From assembly GCF_016860545.1 (NCBI RefSeq), contig NZ_BNEB01000002.1, forward strand, positions 1,612,001-1,676,000: 64,000 bases of DNA, given 5' to 3'. The position numbers and the translations under genes are program-made. The notes below the pieces were generated by a model, which was given only the letters and a program-made list of their open reading frames with translations, did not search any database and had not been told where the DNA came from. Within the stretch, counting starts at the first letter, position 1. Every line of letters begins with the position of its first letter. Shown here piece after piece: positions 1-8,669 of the stretch. Source of the DNA: Streptomyces asoensis. Its GTDB lineage: Bacteria; Actinomycetota; Actinomycetes; Streptomycetales; Streptomycetaceae.

Positions 1-485
1 GAGCCGAGGAGGATGTGCCCGGTGAAGCCGCGCAGCGCCGCCGGGATGTCGTGGAAGCGGCCGACGGCCTGGAGGTACTCGTGGCGGGTGGTGAGCCGGT
101 CGGCGACGCCCCGCTGCCAGCCGTCGATCAGGGCGAGGGAGAGGATCCAGGCCGTGGCCGAGCCCCAGCAGGCCGCGAGCAGCGCCCGCCAGGGGAGCCG
201 TGCCGCCAGCGTCGGGCCGTGGACCACCGTCAGGGCCGCGAGCAGCACGGACGCCGGTGTGCCGGGCCCGACATGCGGGTCCCAGCTGCCCAGGACGGGA
301 GGCCAGTGCACCCGCAGGGTGTGGTGGGTGTGCTCGATGTGCAGGCCGATCAGCACGGCCGCGGTGACGAGCAGGACGGCGGCGCCCGCCGCGTACAGGT
401 CGCGGCGGACGCCACGGCGCACGCCGTCGTCGGCCTTGTCGGAGCGGGAGGCGCGCGGTCCGGTGCTCAGCTGGGTGCGGTTCAC
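1..485 (-). CDS. Membrane protein, 3' part missing at window edge
   Basis: The reverse strand is open from a GTG at 485 to the window edge, so only the N-terminal ~160 residues are present. The visible part has a charged N-terminus and at least three hydrophobic stretches (around residues 33-50, 82-98 and 105-122), then a polar stretch with the pattern DGWQRGV...HEYL. This suggests a polytopic inner-membrane protein, possibly of the membrane glycosyltransferase type, but no diagnostic motif is in view. It diverges from the molybdopterin oxidoreductase gene across about 110 bases. No good ribosome-binding site precedes the GTG, so the start is uncertain. Function unknown. Confidence 0.6.
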   Translation of the reverse strand, partial: MNRTQLSTGPRASRSDKADDGVRRGVRRDLYAAGAAVLLVTAAVLIGLHIEHTHHTLRVHWPPVLGSWDPHVGPGTPASVLLAALTVVHGPTLAARLPWRALLAACWGSATAWILSLALIDGWQRGVADRLTTRHEYLQAVGRFHDIPAALRGFTGHILLG

Positions 486-598
486 ATCGGCACGCTAGGC
501 CGGGAAGCAGGGCGCGGGCCGTCGTCCGGGCCGGACGTCAGCGTTTCGTCATGGGTCGCGCGCCCTTTACCCGGGGTCCCGCGGCCTACGGTCGGGGC

Positions 599-1864
599 AT
601 GCGAGACGACTCACGGCTCCCCACCTCTCCCGCCTTCTGGCGCAGTCCGCTGCGCGGCCCCTGGTTCACCTCGGTGCTCGGGCTGGTCCTGCTCGTCGGT
701 GTCACCGTGCTGTTCGTGACCGGCCTGGCCTCGTACGCCGCCTACAACCCGGACCTCTCCCCGGTGAACGACAAGACCCCGGACAAGGGGATCCTCGGCT
801 TCTACCTCTTCGCCTGGCCGACCGACCCGCACTGGCTGTACCGGCTGACCCAAGGTGTCCACGTCACCCTCGGCATCACCCTCGTCCCCGTCCTGCTGGC
901 GAAGCTGTGGTCGGTGGTGCCGAAGCTGTTCGCCCTGCCGCCGGCCCGCTCGCTCGCCCACGCACTCGAGCGGATCTCCCTGCTGCTGCTCGTCGGGGGC
1001 GCCCTGTTCGAGTTCACCACCGGCGTCCTCAACATCCAGCTCGACTACGTCTTCCCCGGCTCCTTCTACCCCCTGCACTTCTACGGCGCCTGGGTCTTCT
1101 TCGCCGCGTTCGCCGCCCACGCCGTCCTGAAGACCCCGGCGGCCGTACGCAACCTGCGCCGGCTGCGCGCCGAGGACGAACCGGCACCCGCCGCACCGGC
1201 GGACGAGACGGGACGGGAGCTGGTCGCCCCGTCTCCCGACGCCCCCACCGTGTCCCGGCGCGGGGCGCTCGGGTTCGTCGGGGGCGGCTCGCTGCTCCTG
1301 TTCGCCACGACGGCCGGACAGAGTTTTGACGCGCTGCGCGGCACCGCCCTGCTCGCTCCGCACGGCGGGGCCGACCCGGGCGGCCCGGGCGGCTTCCAGA
1401 TCAACAAGACCGCCGCGTACGCCGGCGTCACCGCCGCGCAGACGCGGGAGGACACCTGGCAGCTCGTCGTCACGGGGCGCACGGGCACCGTCCGCCTCGA
1501 CCTGGACCGGCTCCACCGGCTGCCCCTGCACACCTCGTCGCTGCCCATCGCGTGCGTCGAGGGCTGGTCCACCTCGGACCAGCGGTGGCGCGGCGTACGG
1601 CTGCGGGACCTGGCCGCGCTCGTCGGCCACGACGGCGATCCGCCGGACGTGATCGTCGAGTCCCTCCAGCTGCACGGCGCGTTCCGGCACGCCGCGCTGC
1701 GCGCGAACCAGGTCGCCGACCCGCGCTCCCTGCTCGCCCTGTACGTCAACGGTGGGCCGCTGACCGCGGACCACGGATACCCGGCGCGGGTGATCGTCCC
1801 CGCGGCGCCCGGCGTCCTCAACACCAAGTGGGTGGCCCGGATGACGTTCGGAGAGGTGCGATGA
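599..1864 (+). CDS. Membrane-anchored molybdopterin-dependent oxidoreductase
   Basis: A 421-residue fusion. Residues 20-190 form a cytochrome b561-like membrane domain with about four helices and histidines (H88, H160, H174) that could bind heme. Residues 219-241 hold an SRR-type hydrophobic anchor. The C-terminal ~170 residues are a sulfite-oxidase-type molybdopterin domain with the pattern LPIACVEGWS, where C319 is the expected molybdenum-ligating cysteine. The likely role is an external oxidoreductase feeding electrons to the membrane domain; the substrate cannot be read. ATG 599 was chosen over an upstream in-frame ATG because the protein then starts just before the first helix and follows a GGTCGGGG stretch. 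It ends in an ATGA overlap with the next gene. Confidence 0.85.
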   Translation: MRDDSRLPTSPAFWRSPLRGPWFTSVLGLVLLVGVTVLFVTGLASYAAYNPDLSPVNDKTPDKGILGFYLFAWPTDPHWLYRLTQGVHVTLGITLVPVLLAKLWSVVPKLFALPPARSLAHALERISLLLLVGGALFEFTTGVLNIQLDYVFPGSFYPLHFYGAWVFFAAFAAHAVLKTPAAVRNLRRLRAEDEPAPAAPADETGRELVAPSPDAPTVSRRGALGFVGGGSLLLFATTAGQSFDALRGTALLAPHGGADPGGPGGFQINKTAAYAGVTAAQTREDTWQLVVTGRTGTVRLDLDRLHRLPLHTSSLPIACVEGWSTSDQRWRGVRLRDLAALVGHDGDPPDVIVESLQLHGAFRHAALRANQVADPRSLLALYVNGGPLTADHGYPARVIVPAAPGVLNTKWVARMTFGEVR

Positions 1865-2328
1865 CCCCGGCACGACGACGCCCGTTGATCGGCAGCCCCT
1901 TCCAACTCCTGCTGCTGGCCTGCTCGTTCGCGCTCGCCGCGTACGCGGGGGTGCGCCTGCTCGCCGACGACTGGTTCGGGGTGGCGCTGTGGTGGGTGGG
2001 GGCCGCCCTGCTCCACGACCTGGTGCTGCTGCCCCTGTACGCGACGGCCGACCGGGCCGTCCTGCGAGGGCTCGGGGCGGCCGGACACCGGAGCCGGGCC
2101 ATGTACGTCCGGGTTCCGGCCGCGCTCTCGGCCCTGCTGCTGCTCGTGTGGTTCCCGCTGATCAGCGGGATGGTGGACGTCCGCTACCGGTCCGCCACCG
2201 GCCGCTCGGCGGAGGGGTACCTCGACCACTGGCTGCTGATCACCGCCGTGCTCTTCGGCGGCTCGGCGCTGCTGCTCGCGCTGCGGCTGCGCAGGGCCAC
2301 GAAGGAGCGGCCGCCGGCCGTCCACTGA
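1861..2328 (+). CDS. Small polytopic membrane protein of unknown function
   Basis: This 155-residue protein starts inside the stop of the oxidoreductase gene (ATGA), so the two are translationally coupled. It has about four hydrophobic segments (near residues 14-31, 37-57, 80-98 and 123-145) and short charged ends. It is probably an accessory subunit or assembly partner of the upstream molybdopterin oxidoreductase, inferred only from coupling and membrane location. Its last 145 bases overlap the 3' end of the convergent methyltransferase gene. Confidence 0.75.
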   Translation: MTPARRRPLIGSPFQLLLLACSFALAAYAGVRLLADDWFGVALWWVGAALLHDLVLLPLYATADRAVLRGLGAAGHRSRAMYVRVPAALSALLLLVWFPLISGMVDVRYRSATGRSAEGYLDHWLLITAVLFGGSALLLALRLRRATKERPPAVH

Positions 2329-3011
2329 CCGGCCGTCCGCCAGCCCTCCCGCCCCGCGTACCCGAGCAGGGCGGGAGTGCCGAGCCGGGCCCAGGGGAAG
2401 ACACGGCCGGTGCCGGGAGCCTGGGGCAGACCGACGACCTCGACCTCGGCGCGCTCGTCCACGTCCACCGGCAGGGTCTCCGCGATCAGCAGGCCACCGG
2501 GCACCACCAGGGCGGCCGTCCGCCGAAGGAGGGCGAGCGGATCGCCGCCGATGCCCACATTGCCGTCGATGAGCAGGACGGTGCCCCAGCGTCCCTCACC
2601 GGGCAGCGGATCGAAGACCGAGCGCCGCAGCGCCTGCCCGCCCAGCCCCAGGGTGTGCGCGACGGCGGCCGCGCTGACGTCGATGCCCAGCACCGCCCGT
2701 CCTCGCGCGGCGAGTTCGGCCACCAGCCGGCCGGGCCCGCAGCCCACGTCGAGGACGGTCCCCTCGCAGCGGTCCAGGATCCCCAGGTCGGCCGGGTCGG
2801 CGCGGGCGCACCAGCGTTCCACCTCCAGGGGCAGGAGCCAGCCGTCGGCTCGGCGCAGGAACAGCGGCCCCCGGCCGGCGCGCACGGCGTCGTCATAGGG
2901 GTCCGCGGCGGCCCAGGCGGCGCCGGCGCCCGCGCTGCCGGCGCCCGCAGGTGCGGGACCCGGGGCGGCGGCCGGGTCGGCGGCCCCGGTGAGGTCGTAC
3001 GCGGTGCTCAC
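2184..3011 (-). CDS. Class I SAM-dependent methyltransferase
   Basis: A 275-residue protein. Motif I of the Rossmann fold is clear (VLDVGCGPGRLVAEL, about residues 88-102), followed by an acidic strand end (LGIDVS) and GGLLIAET; these bind S-adenosylmethionine. The substrate is unknown. Its GTG start overlaps the stop of the DUF2064 gene (GTGA), so it is the last gene of a three-gene leftward operon with two glycosyltransferase-type genes; modification of a glycosylated lipid or sugar is a reasonable guess. The fold seems complete near GGRSFVALR. The remaining ~35 residues are low-complexity and run antisense through the neighbouring gene, as if an earlier stop had been lost. Confidence 0.85.
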   Translation of the reverse strand: MSTAYDLTGAADPAAAPGPAPAGAGSAGAGAAWAAADPYDDAVRAGRGPLFLRRADGWLLPLEVERWCARADPADLGILDRCEGTVLDVGCGPGRLVAELAARGRAVLGIDVSAAAVAHTLGLGGQALRRSVFDPLPGEGRWGTVLLIDGNVGIGGDPLALLRRTAALVVPGGLLIAETLPVDVDERAEVEVVGLPQAPGTGRVFPWARLGTPALLGYAGREGWRTAGQWTAGGRSFVALRSRSASSSAEPPKSTAVISSQWSRYPSAERPVADR

Positions 3012-3625
3012 CGGCCCGCCGCCGCCGTGAATCCGGCCAGCCGCGCGGCGAACCTGCCGTGCGGCGCCGACGCGGCGACGGCCGTCGCGTCCGGGGCGGT
3101 GTCGACGTCGCGCAGACACGGCAGGTCCCGCACCCGTAGCCCGGCGCCCACCAGCCGGGCCCGCTGCACGGCGCCGGTCAGCGCCGTCGACATGGGAACG
3201 CCCCGCAGCAGGGCGGGATCGGGCTCCGCGAGCCCCAGCGCCCAGAAGCCCCCGTCCTGCGCCGGACCGAAGTAGGCGTCGCAGCCCTCGAAGTCGGCCG
3301 TCAGCAGCTCCGGCGTCACCTGCGGGGTGTCCATCCCGATCAGCAGGGCCGGACCGTCGCACCGGCCGAAAGCGTCCGCGAGGCGCTCGTCGAGCCCGCC
3401 CCCGCACTGCGCCACGACGTCGAAGCCGGACGGCAGCCAGGGGCCGGGCGCGCCGTCGAGCACCAGCACACGGCGGGTCGCCGGGGCGGCCGCCACGGCC
3501 CGCAGCGTGTCGGCCAGCGCCGCCTCCGCGAGCGCCGCCGCCTCCCGCGGGGTGAACGGCGGGGTCAGCCTGGTCTTCACGCGCCCGGGCCGGGGTTCCT
3601 TCGCGATGACGAGCAGGGTGGTCAC
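3008..3625 (-). CDS. DUF2064 / TIGR04282-type glycosyltransferase-like protein
   Basis: A 205-residue protein with the N-terminal hallmark of the DUF2064 family (LLVIAKEPRPGRVKTRLTPP) and a DTPQ-type acidic motif near residue 98 (IGMDTPQVTPELL), followed by a GG-FWALGL segment. The family has a nucleotidyl/glycosyltransferase-A fold and usually sits beside a family-2 glycosyltransferase, as here. Start and stop both overlap the neighbours (ATGA upstream, GTGA downstream), so it is made from one coupled mRNA. The sugar donor and acceptor cannot be deduced. Confidence 0.85.
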   Translation of the reverse strand: MTTLLVIAKEPRPGRVKTRLTPPFTPREAAALAEAALADTLRAVAAAPATRRVLVLDGAPGPWLPSGFDVVAQCGGGLDERLADAFGRCDGPALLIGMDTPQVTPELLTADFEGCDAYFGPAQDGGFWALGLAEPDPALLRGVPMSTALTGAVQRARLVGAGLRVRDLPCLRDVDTAPDATAVAASAPHGRFAARLAGFTAAAGR

Positions 3626-4311
3626 CGGGCCGCCTCCTCACGGGCCGGAAGGCCGCCGAGGACGCGGCTCATGTCCCGCACCGCCTGCCAGGTCCCGCGC
3701 CAGGTGCCGGTCACCTTCGAGTCGCCCGTGCGGGGCAGGTAGGGGACGTCGTGCTCGGCGATCCGCCAGCCCGCGTCCGCCGCCCGCACCACCATCTCCA
3801 GCGGGTAGCCGCTGCGCCGGTCGGTGAGGCCGAGGGCGAGCAGCGGCTCACGCCGGGCGGCCCGCAACGGGCCCAGGTCGTGCAGCCCGAGTCCGGTGCG
3901 GCGGCGCAGCAGCCGGGCGAGCGCGAGGTTCCCGGCCCGGGCGTGCGCGGGCCACGCGCCCCGGCCCTGCGGCCGTCTGCGGCCGAGCACCAGGTCGGCC
4001 GCGCCGGAGCGCACCTCCTCGACGAACGGCACAAGGAGCGCCGGGTCGAGCGAGGCGTCGCAGTCGCAGAAGCACACCACCTCGGCGGTCGCGGCGGTCA
4101 GTCCGGCGTGGCAGGCGGCGCCGAACCCCCGCCGCGGCTCGTGGACGACTCTCGCGCCCAGCGCGCGGGCGATCCCGGCCGAGCCGTCGGTGGAGCCGTT
4201 GTCCACGACGAGGGCCCGCCAGCCGTCCGGAATACGGCCTAGCACCCAGGGGAGGGCCTCGGCCTCGTTCAGACAGGGGAGCACGACGTCTACTTCTGTG
4301 TCCGTGGTCAC
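3622..4311 (-). CDS. Family 2 glycosyltransferase
   Basis: A 229-residue GT-A glycosyltransferase. It begins with VDVVLPCLNEAEALPWVL, has the nucleotide-binding VVDNGSTDGS near residue 36 and a metal-binding DCD motif (CFCDCDASLDP, about residues 80-90). No membrane anchor is seen, and the length matches minimal GT2 catalytic domains. It is the first gene of the coupled operon with the DUF2064 protein and the methyltransferase. It diverges from a response-regulator gene across a 122-base, comparatively AT-richer gap that probably holds both promoters. Dolichol-phosphate-mannose-synthase-like activity is possible but unproven. Confidence 0.85.
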   Translation of the reverse strand: MTTDTEVDVVLPCLNEAEALPWVLGRIPDGWRALVVDNGSTDGSAGIARALGARVVHEPRRGFGAACHAGLTAATAEVVCFCDCDASLDPALLVPFVEEVRSGAADLVLGRRRPQGRGAWPAHARAGNLALARLLRRRTGLGLHDLGPLRAARREPLLALGLTDRRSGYPLEMVVRAADAGWRIAEHDVPYLPRTGDSKVTGTWRGTWQAVRDMSRVLGGLPAREEAAR

Positions 4312-4433
4312 GGTCTCACCCTACGAATACGAATCGGGCAAAACGGGCTACGGCTCCTTACGAAACGCGGACGTCGGGGCGCCGGGCCCCCGCCGACGCC
4401 GCACCCGGGGGAGCGCGGTGCGAGGCTGGGCGC

Positions 4434-5165
<732 letters not shown>

Positions 5166-5167
5166 CC

Positions 5168-6277
5168 GTGCGCGACACCCTGCTCATCGCCCTGTTCGCG
5201 TTCGTCGGCGCCGCGGCCGCCGGGCTCGTCGGCGCGGGCGCGCTGTGGCTGCTGCGCCGCCGCTCGTTCGTCGCCTCGCTCACCGTGGTGGCCGCCGTCG
5301 CCGTGACCGCGATGATGGCGGGCACCCTCGCCGTGGCGCAGGCGATGTTCCTGTCGGGGCACGACCTGAGCGTGGTGACGACGGTCGTCGCCATGGCGGC
5401 CGTGGTCTCCCTGGTCACCGCGCTGCTCCTCGGCCGCTGGGTGGTCGCCCGCAGCCGCGAACTCACCCGTGCCGCACGCTCGTTCGGCGACGGCGGCGCC
5501 TTCACCGCGCCCGACGGCCCGACAACCGCCGAACTGGACGCGATCAGCCGCGAACTGGCCGCCACCAGCGCGAGACTCGCCGAGTCCCGGGACCGCGAAC
5601 GGGCGCTGGAGACGTCCCGACGTGAACTCGTCGCCTGGATCTCGCACGACCTGCGCACCCCGCTGGCCGGACTGCGCGCGATGTCGGAGGCACTGGAGGA
5701 CGGCGTGGCGGCCGATCCGGCCCGTTACCTGCGGCAGATCCGCACCGAGGTCGAGCGGCTCAACGACATGGTGGGCGACCTGTTCGAGCTGTCCCGCATC
5801 CACGCCGGTGCGCTCGCGCTCTCCCCCTCCCGCATGTCGGTGTACGACCTCGTCGGCGACGCCCTCGCCGGGGCCGACCCGCTCGCCCGCGAGCACGGCG
5901 TACGGCTCGTCGGCGACCGCGTCGAGCCGCTCCCGGTCGAGGTCGACGGCAAGGAGATGAGCCGGGTGCTGGGCAATCTGCTCGTCAACGCCATCCGCCG
6001 TACCCCCGCCGACGGCACGGTCGCCGTCGCCGCCGAACGCTCGCCCGCCGGGGTCGTCGTGTCCGTCACCGACGGCTGCGGCGGCATCCCGGAGGAGGAC
6101 CTGCACCGGGTCTTCGACACCGGCTGGCGCGGCACCCACGCCCGGACACCCCCGGCCGGCGCGGGACTGGGCCTCGCCATCGTGCGCGGCATCGTGGAAG
6201 CCCACCAGGGCCGGGCCTCGGTCCGCAACATCCCGGGCGGCTGCCGTTTCGAGGTAACCCTCCCATCGGCCCCCTGA
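5168..6277 (+). CDS. Sensor histidine kinase
   Basis: A 369-residue membrane kinase paired with the preceding regulator. The N-terminus has about three hydrophobic segments (3-27, 36-62, 70-90) with almost no extracytoplasmic domain, so it may sense the membrane itself or an intramembrane ligand. A short HAMP-like linker follows, then the H box WISHDLRTPL with phospho-acceptor H160, the N box NLLVNAIRRTP, G1 DGCGGIPEED and G2 GAGLGLAIV. All catalytic boxes are intact. The start is GTG 5168, two bases after the regulator stop and inside the range of the AGAGGGGGAG ribosome-binding stretch. A strong hairpin follows the stop. Confidence 0.93.
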   Translation: MRDTLLIALFAFVGAAAAGLVGAGALWLLRRRSFVASLTVVAAVAVTAMMAGTLAVAQAMFLSGHDLSVVTTVVAMAAVVSLVTALLLGRWVVARSRELTRAARSFGDGGAFTAPDGPTTAELDAISRELAATSARLAESRDRERALETSRRELVAWISHDLRTPLAGLRAMSEALEDGVAADPARYLRQIRTEVERLNDMVGDLFELSRIHAGALALSPSRMSVYDLVGDALAGADPLAREHGVRLVGDRVEPLPVEVDGKEMSRVLGNLLVNAIRRTPADGTVAVAAERSPAGVVVSVTDGCGGIPEEDLHRVFDTGWRGTHARTPPAGAGLGLAIVRGIVEAHQGRASVRNIPGGCRFEVTLPSAP

Positions 6278-6286
6278 AGCCCGACG

Positions 6287-6310
6287 CCCCCCGGCCCACG
6301 GGCCAGGGGG
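6287..6310 (+). terminator. Hairpin after the histidine kinase
   Basis: Ten bases after the kinase stop lies a stem of the form CCCCC-c-GGCCC / GGGCC-a-GGGGG with a 2-base loop and one mismatch. It is a plausible intrinsic terminator of the two-component operon, without a T tract as is usual in this GC range. Confidence 0.55.
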
Positions 6311-6319
6311 CGCACGCCC

Positions 6320-6665
6320 CGCGGCTCGCCGCCGCCCCCCGGGCCGGACGCCCCGCGGCTTGCCGCCGTCCCCGGCCCGGATGCCTTGAGCCCTCACCGC
6401 CCCGGGCCGGACGTTCCGCTGGCTGGGGCCGGGCTGGATCCGCTCGACCTGGGGGCGGGCCGAACGCCCCCGGCTCGCCGGCTTGGGTCGGATGCCCCCT
6501 GGCCTCCGGGGTCGGGCTGGATCCCCCTCTGGCGGGCCCAGCCGGATGCCCTCGGCCTGCGGGCCTGGGCGGGATGCCCTCGGGTCGCAGGCCCAGGCCG
6601 GGTGTCCGCTGACCTGCGGGCTGGGGCCGGATGCCGTTCGGGGCTCGGGCCGGGGTGTCCGACGG
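6320..6665. repeat. Degenerate tandem repeats filling an intergenic gap
   Basis: About 350 bases between the kinase and epimerase stops are built from roughly a dozen imperfect units of about 25-33 bases. Each centres on a core like GGGCCGGATGCC or GGGCCGGACGCC followed by a CT-rich stretch and a CTGCGGG-like end. No open frame here looks like a gene. The region lies between two converging genes. Confidence 0.6.
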
Positions 6666-6674
6666 ACGCCCCGG

Positions 6675-7682
6675 TCAGGTTTGCGCCTCGTGGAGCCCCG
6701 CGCGGGCGAACTCGCGCATGCCCTCCTCGAAGCCGATGCGGGGGCTCCAGCCCAGGTCGGCGCGGAGCCGGGCGGAGTCCGCCGTGATGTGGCGGACGTC
6801 GCCCAGCCGGTACTCGCCCGTGACCACCGGGTCGGGCCCGCCGTAGGCCGCGGCCAGGGCGCGCGCCATGGCGCCCACCGTGCGCGGCTCACCGCTGCCG
6901 GTGTTGTAGGCCGTCAGCGTGCCGCTCGCCGCGCCGGCCTCCAGCGCCGCCACGTTGGCGTCGGCCACGTCCCGTACGTGCACGAAGTCCCGTCGCTGCC
7001 GCCCGTCCTCGAAGACGCGGGGTGCCTCGCCCCGGGCGAGGGCGGAGCGGAAGAAGGAGGCGACCCCGGCGTAGGGGGTGTCGCGGGGCATCCGGGGGCC
7101 GTAGACGTTGTGGTAGCGCAGCGACACCGCCGTCCCGCCCGTCGACCTGGCCCAGGCGGCGGCCAGGTGTTCCTGGGCGAGCTTGGTCGTGGCGTACACG
7201 TTGCGCGGATCGGCGGGAGCGTCCTCGGCGACGAGCCCCGGGGCGAGGTCCCGCCCGCACACCGGGCACGGCGGCTCGAACCGTCCCGCTTGCAAGGCGG
7301 CGACGGCCCGCGGCAGCGGCCGGACCACCCCGTGCTCGCCGCACTCGTAGCGCCCCTCCCCGTACACGACCATCGATCCGGCCAGCACGAGCCGGGGCAC
7401 ACCGGCCCCGGCCATGGCGGCGAGCAGGACGGCCGTCCCGAGGTCGTTGCGCGAGACGTACTCCGCCGCGTCCGTGACCCCGTCGCCGAGCCCGACCATC
7501 GCCGCCTGGTGACAGACGGCGTCGACGCCGTCGAGGGCGCGGCCGACGGCCACGGGGTCGCGCACGTCCGCGTCGGGGTCCTGCCTTACGTCGTACACGA
7601 GCGCCTCGTGCCCGCGGGCGCGCAGGGCGTCGACGACATGGGACCCGATGAACCCGGCACCGCCGGTGACCAGTACACGCAT
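6675..7682 (-). CDS. NAD-dependent epimerase/dehydratase with Cys-rich insert
   Basis: A 335-residue extended short-chain dehydrogenase. The Rossmann signature TGGAGFIG lies at 6-13 and the catalytic pair Y163 / K167 in YATTK, with a YNTGSG segment typical of UDP-sugar epimerases. An insertion between the third strand and the catalytic tyrosine holds C114, H117, C139 and C142 (CGEH and CPVCG), a probable zinc-binding knuckle absent from textbook GalE. The likely reaction is epimerisation or dehydration of a nucleotide sugar, consistent with the nearby glycosyltransferases, but it is a separate transcription unit. Start ATG 7682. Confidence 0.88.
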   Translation of the reverse strand: MRVLVTGGAGFIGSHVVDALRARGHEALVYDVRQDPDADVRDPVAVGRALDGVDAVCHQAAMVGLGDGVTDAAEYVSRNDLGTAVLLAAMAGAGVPRLVLAGSMVVYGEGRYECGEHGVVRPLPRAVAALQAGRFEPPCPVCGRDLAPGLVAEDAPADPRNVYATTKLAQEHLAAAWARSTGGTAVSLRYHNVYGPRMPRDTPYAGVASFFRSALARGEAPRVFEDGRQRRDFVHVRDVADANVAALEAGAASGTLTAYNTGSGEPRTVGAMARALAAAYGGPDPVVTGEYRLGDVRHITADSARLRADLGWSPRIGFEEGMREFARAGLHEAQT

Positions 7683-7717
7683 GAGGCCACGCTAGGGCCG
7701 CGGCCGGGCCGGCCCCC

Positions 7718-7991
7718 GTGACCCGCCCGGCACGTCATCACTCCGTAAGACCCGCCATCAAGAAGCCGCCGGTCGAGGTGACCCTGGCCCGGCCTGTGGG
7801 ACGCGGGCCGCCAGGGGTACGCGGTGCGCGTCACCGATGTGAGCGAGGCACCGTCCGAGAACCCGGCGGGGGCGTCCGGGTCCGCACATGTCGCCCAGCC
7901 GGTGATCCGGCGGGCCTTCACCGTCTACGACCTGCACGCGCGGGACAGGGCGGCGCCGGTCCACTCGTCCGCCGCGCCCGCCGCGGACTGA
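7718..7991 (+). pseudogene. Frameshifted remnant of a small gene
   Basis: The plus strand shows good codon bias in two adjoining frames. A GTG-started segment reading ...IKKPPVEVTLARP is open until about 7790. Codon bias then jumps to another frame reading LWDAGRQGYAVRVTD... and ends at a TGA at 7989-7991. Joining the two across one indel near 7790 gives a protein of about 90 residues with biased codon use. I do not recognise the family. It may be a decayed gene, a real gene with a sequencing error, or chance. Confidence 0.35.
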
Positions 7992-8035
7992 GCCCCGGGC
8001 GTCCCCCGCGGGGGAGGCTCGGGGCGCGGCTCGGC

Positions 8036-8062
8036 GCCGGCCGGGGGACGCCCCCGGCCGGC
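8036..8062 (-). terminator. Perfect GC hairpin downstream of cyclophilin gene
   Basis: A 12-base perfect stem (GCCGGCCGGGGG / CCCCCGGCCGGC) with loop ACG, 17 bases past the stop of the leftward cyclophilin gene. A second CCCCCGCGGGGG palindrome lies a little further on. It probably terminates the cyclophilin transcript. Confidence 0.65.
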
Positions 8063-8079
8063 GGCGGGTGACCGGCCGG

Positions 8080-8577
8080 TCAGAGCTGGCCGGACTCCGC
8101 GATGGTGACCTTGGCCGAGGTGGCACCGCTGCGCGAGCCGTAGGACTCGATCTTCTTGACGAGGGCCATGCTGGACTCGTCGGCGACCTCGCCGAACACG
8201 ACGTGCTTGCCGTCGAGCCAGTCGGTGACGACCGTCGTGATGAAGAACTGCGAGCCGTTGCTGTTCGGGCCCGCGTTGGCCATGGACAGCAGGCCCGGAC
8301 GGTCGTGCTTGAGGTCGAAGTTCTCGTCGGCGAACTTCTCGCCGTAGATGCTCTTGCCGCCCGTGCCGTTGCCGCGGGTGAAGTCGCCGCCCTGGAGCAT
8401 GAACTGCGGGATGACGCGGTGGAAGGAGGAACCGGCGAAGCCGAAGCCCTTCTCCCCGGTGGCCAGCGCGCGGAAGTTCTCGGCCGTCTTCGGGACGACG
8501 TCCTCGAAGAGGTTGAAGGTGATCCGCCCGGCGGGCTCGTCGTTGATGGTGATGTCGAAGTAGATCTTGGTGGTCAT
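8080..8577 (-). CDS. Cyclophilin-type peptidyl-prolyl cis-trans isomerase
   Basis: A 165-residue single-domain cyclophilin that isomerises X-Pro bonds. Signature segments are intact: [25 protein letters not shown], with the catalytic arginine in FHRVIP and the substrate-binding Q and [17 protein letters not shown]; and the W of [11 protein letters not shown]. There is no signal peptide, so it is cytoplasmic. ATG 8577 follows an AGGAT ribosome-binding stretch; a start five codons upstream is possible but has no such site. It appears monocistronic, with a hairpin downstream. Confidence 0.96.
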   Translation of the reverse strand: MTTKIYFDITINDEPAGRITFNLFEDVVPKTAENFRALATGEKGFGFAGSSFHRVIPQFMLQGGDFTRGNGTGGKSIYGEKFADENFDLKHDRPGLLSMANAGPNSNGSQFFITTVVTDWLDGKHVVFGEVADESSMALVKKIESYGSRSGATSAKVTIAESGQL

Positions 8578-8669
8578 GGTTCTATCCTGCACGCTCCCGG
8601 CGGCACAGCCGAATCGAGGGGTCGTGTCGGTCGCGCGGACCCCCCTTGAACAGCCCTTTCACCGGCCCG

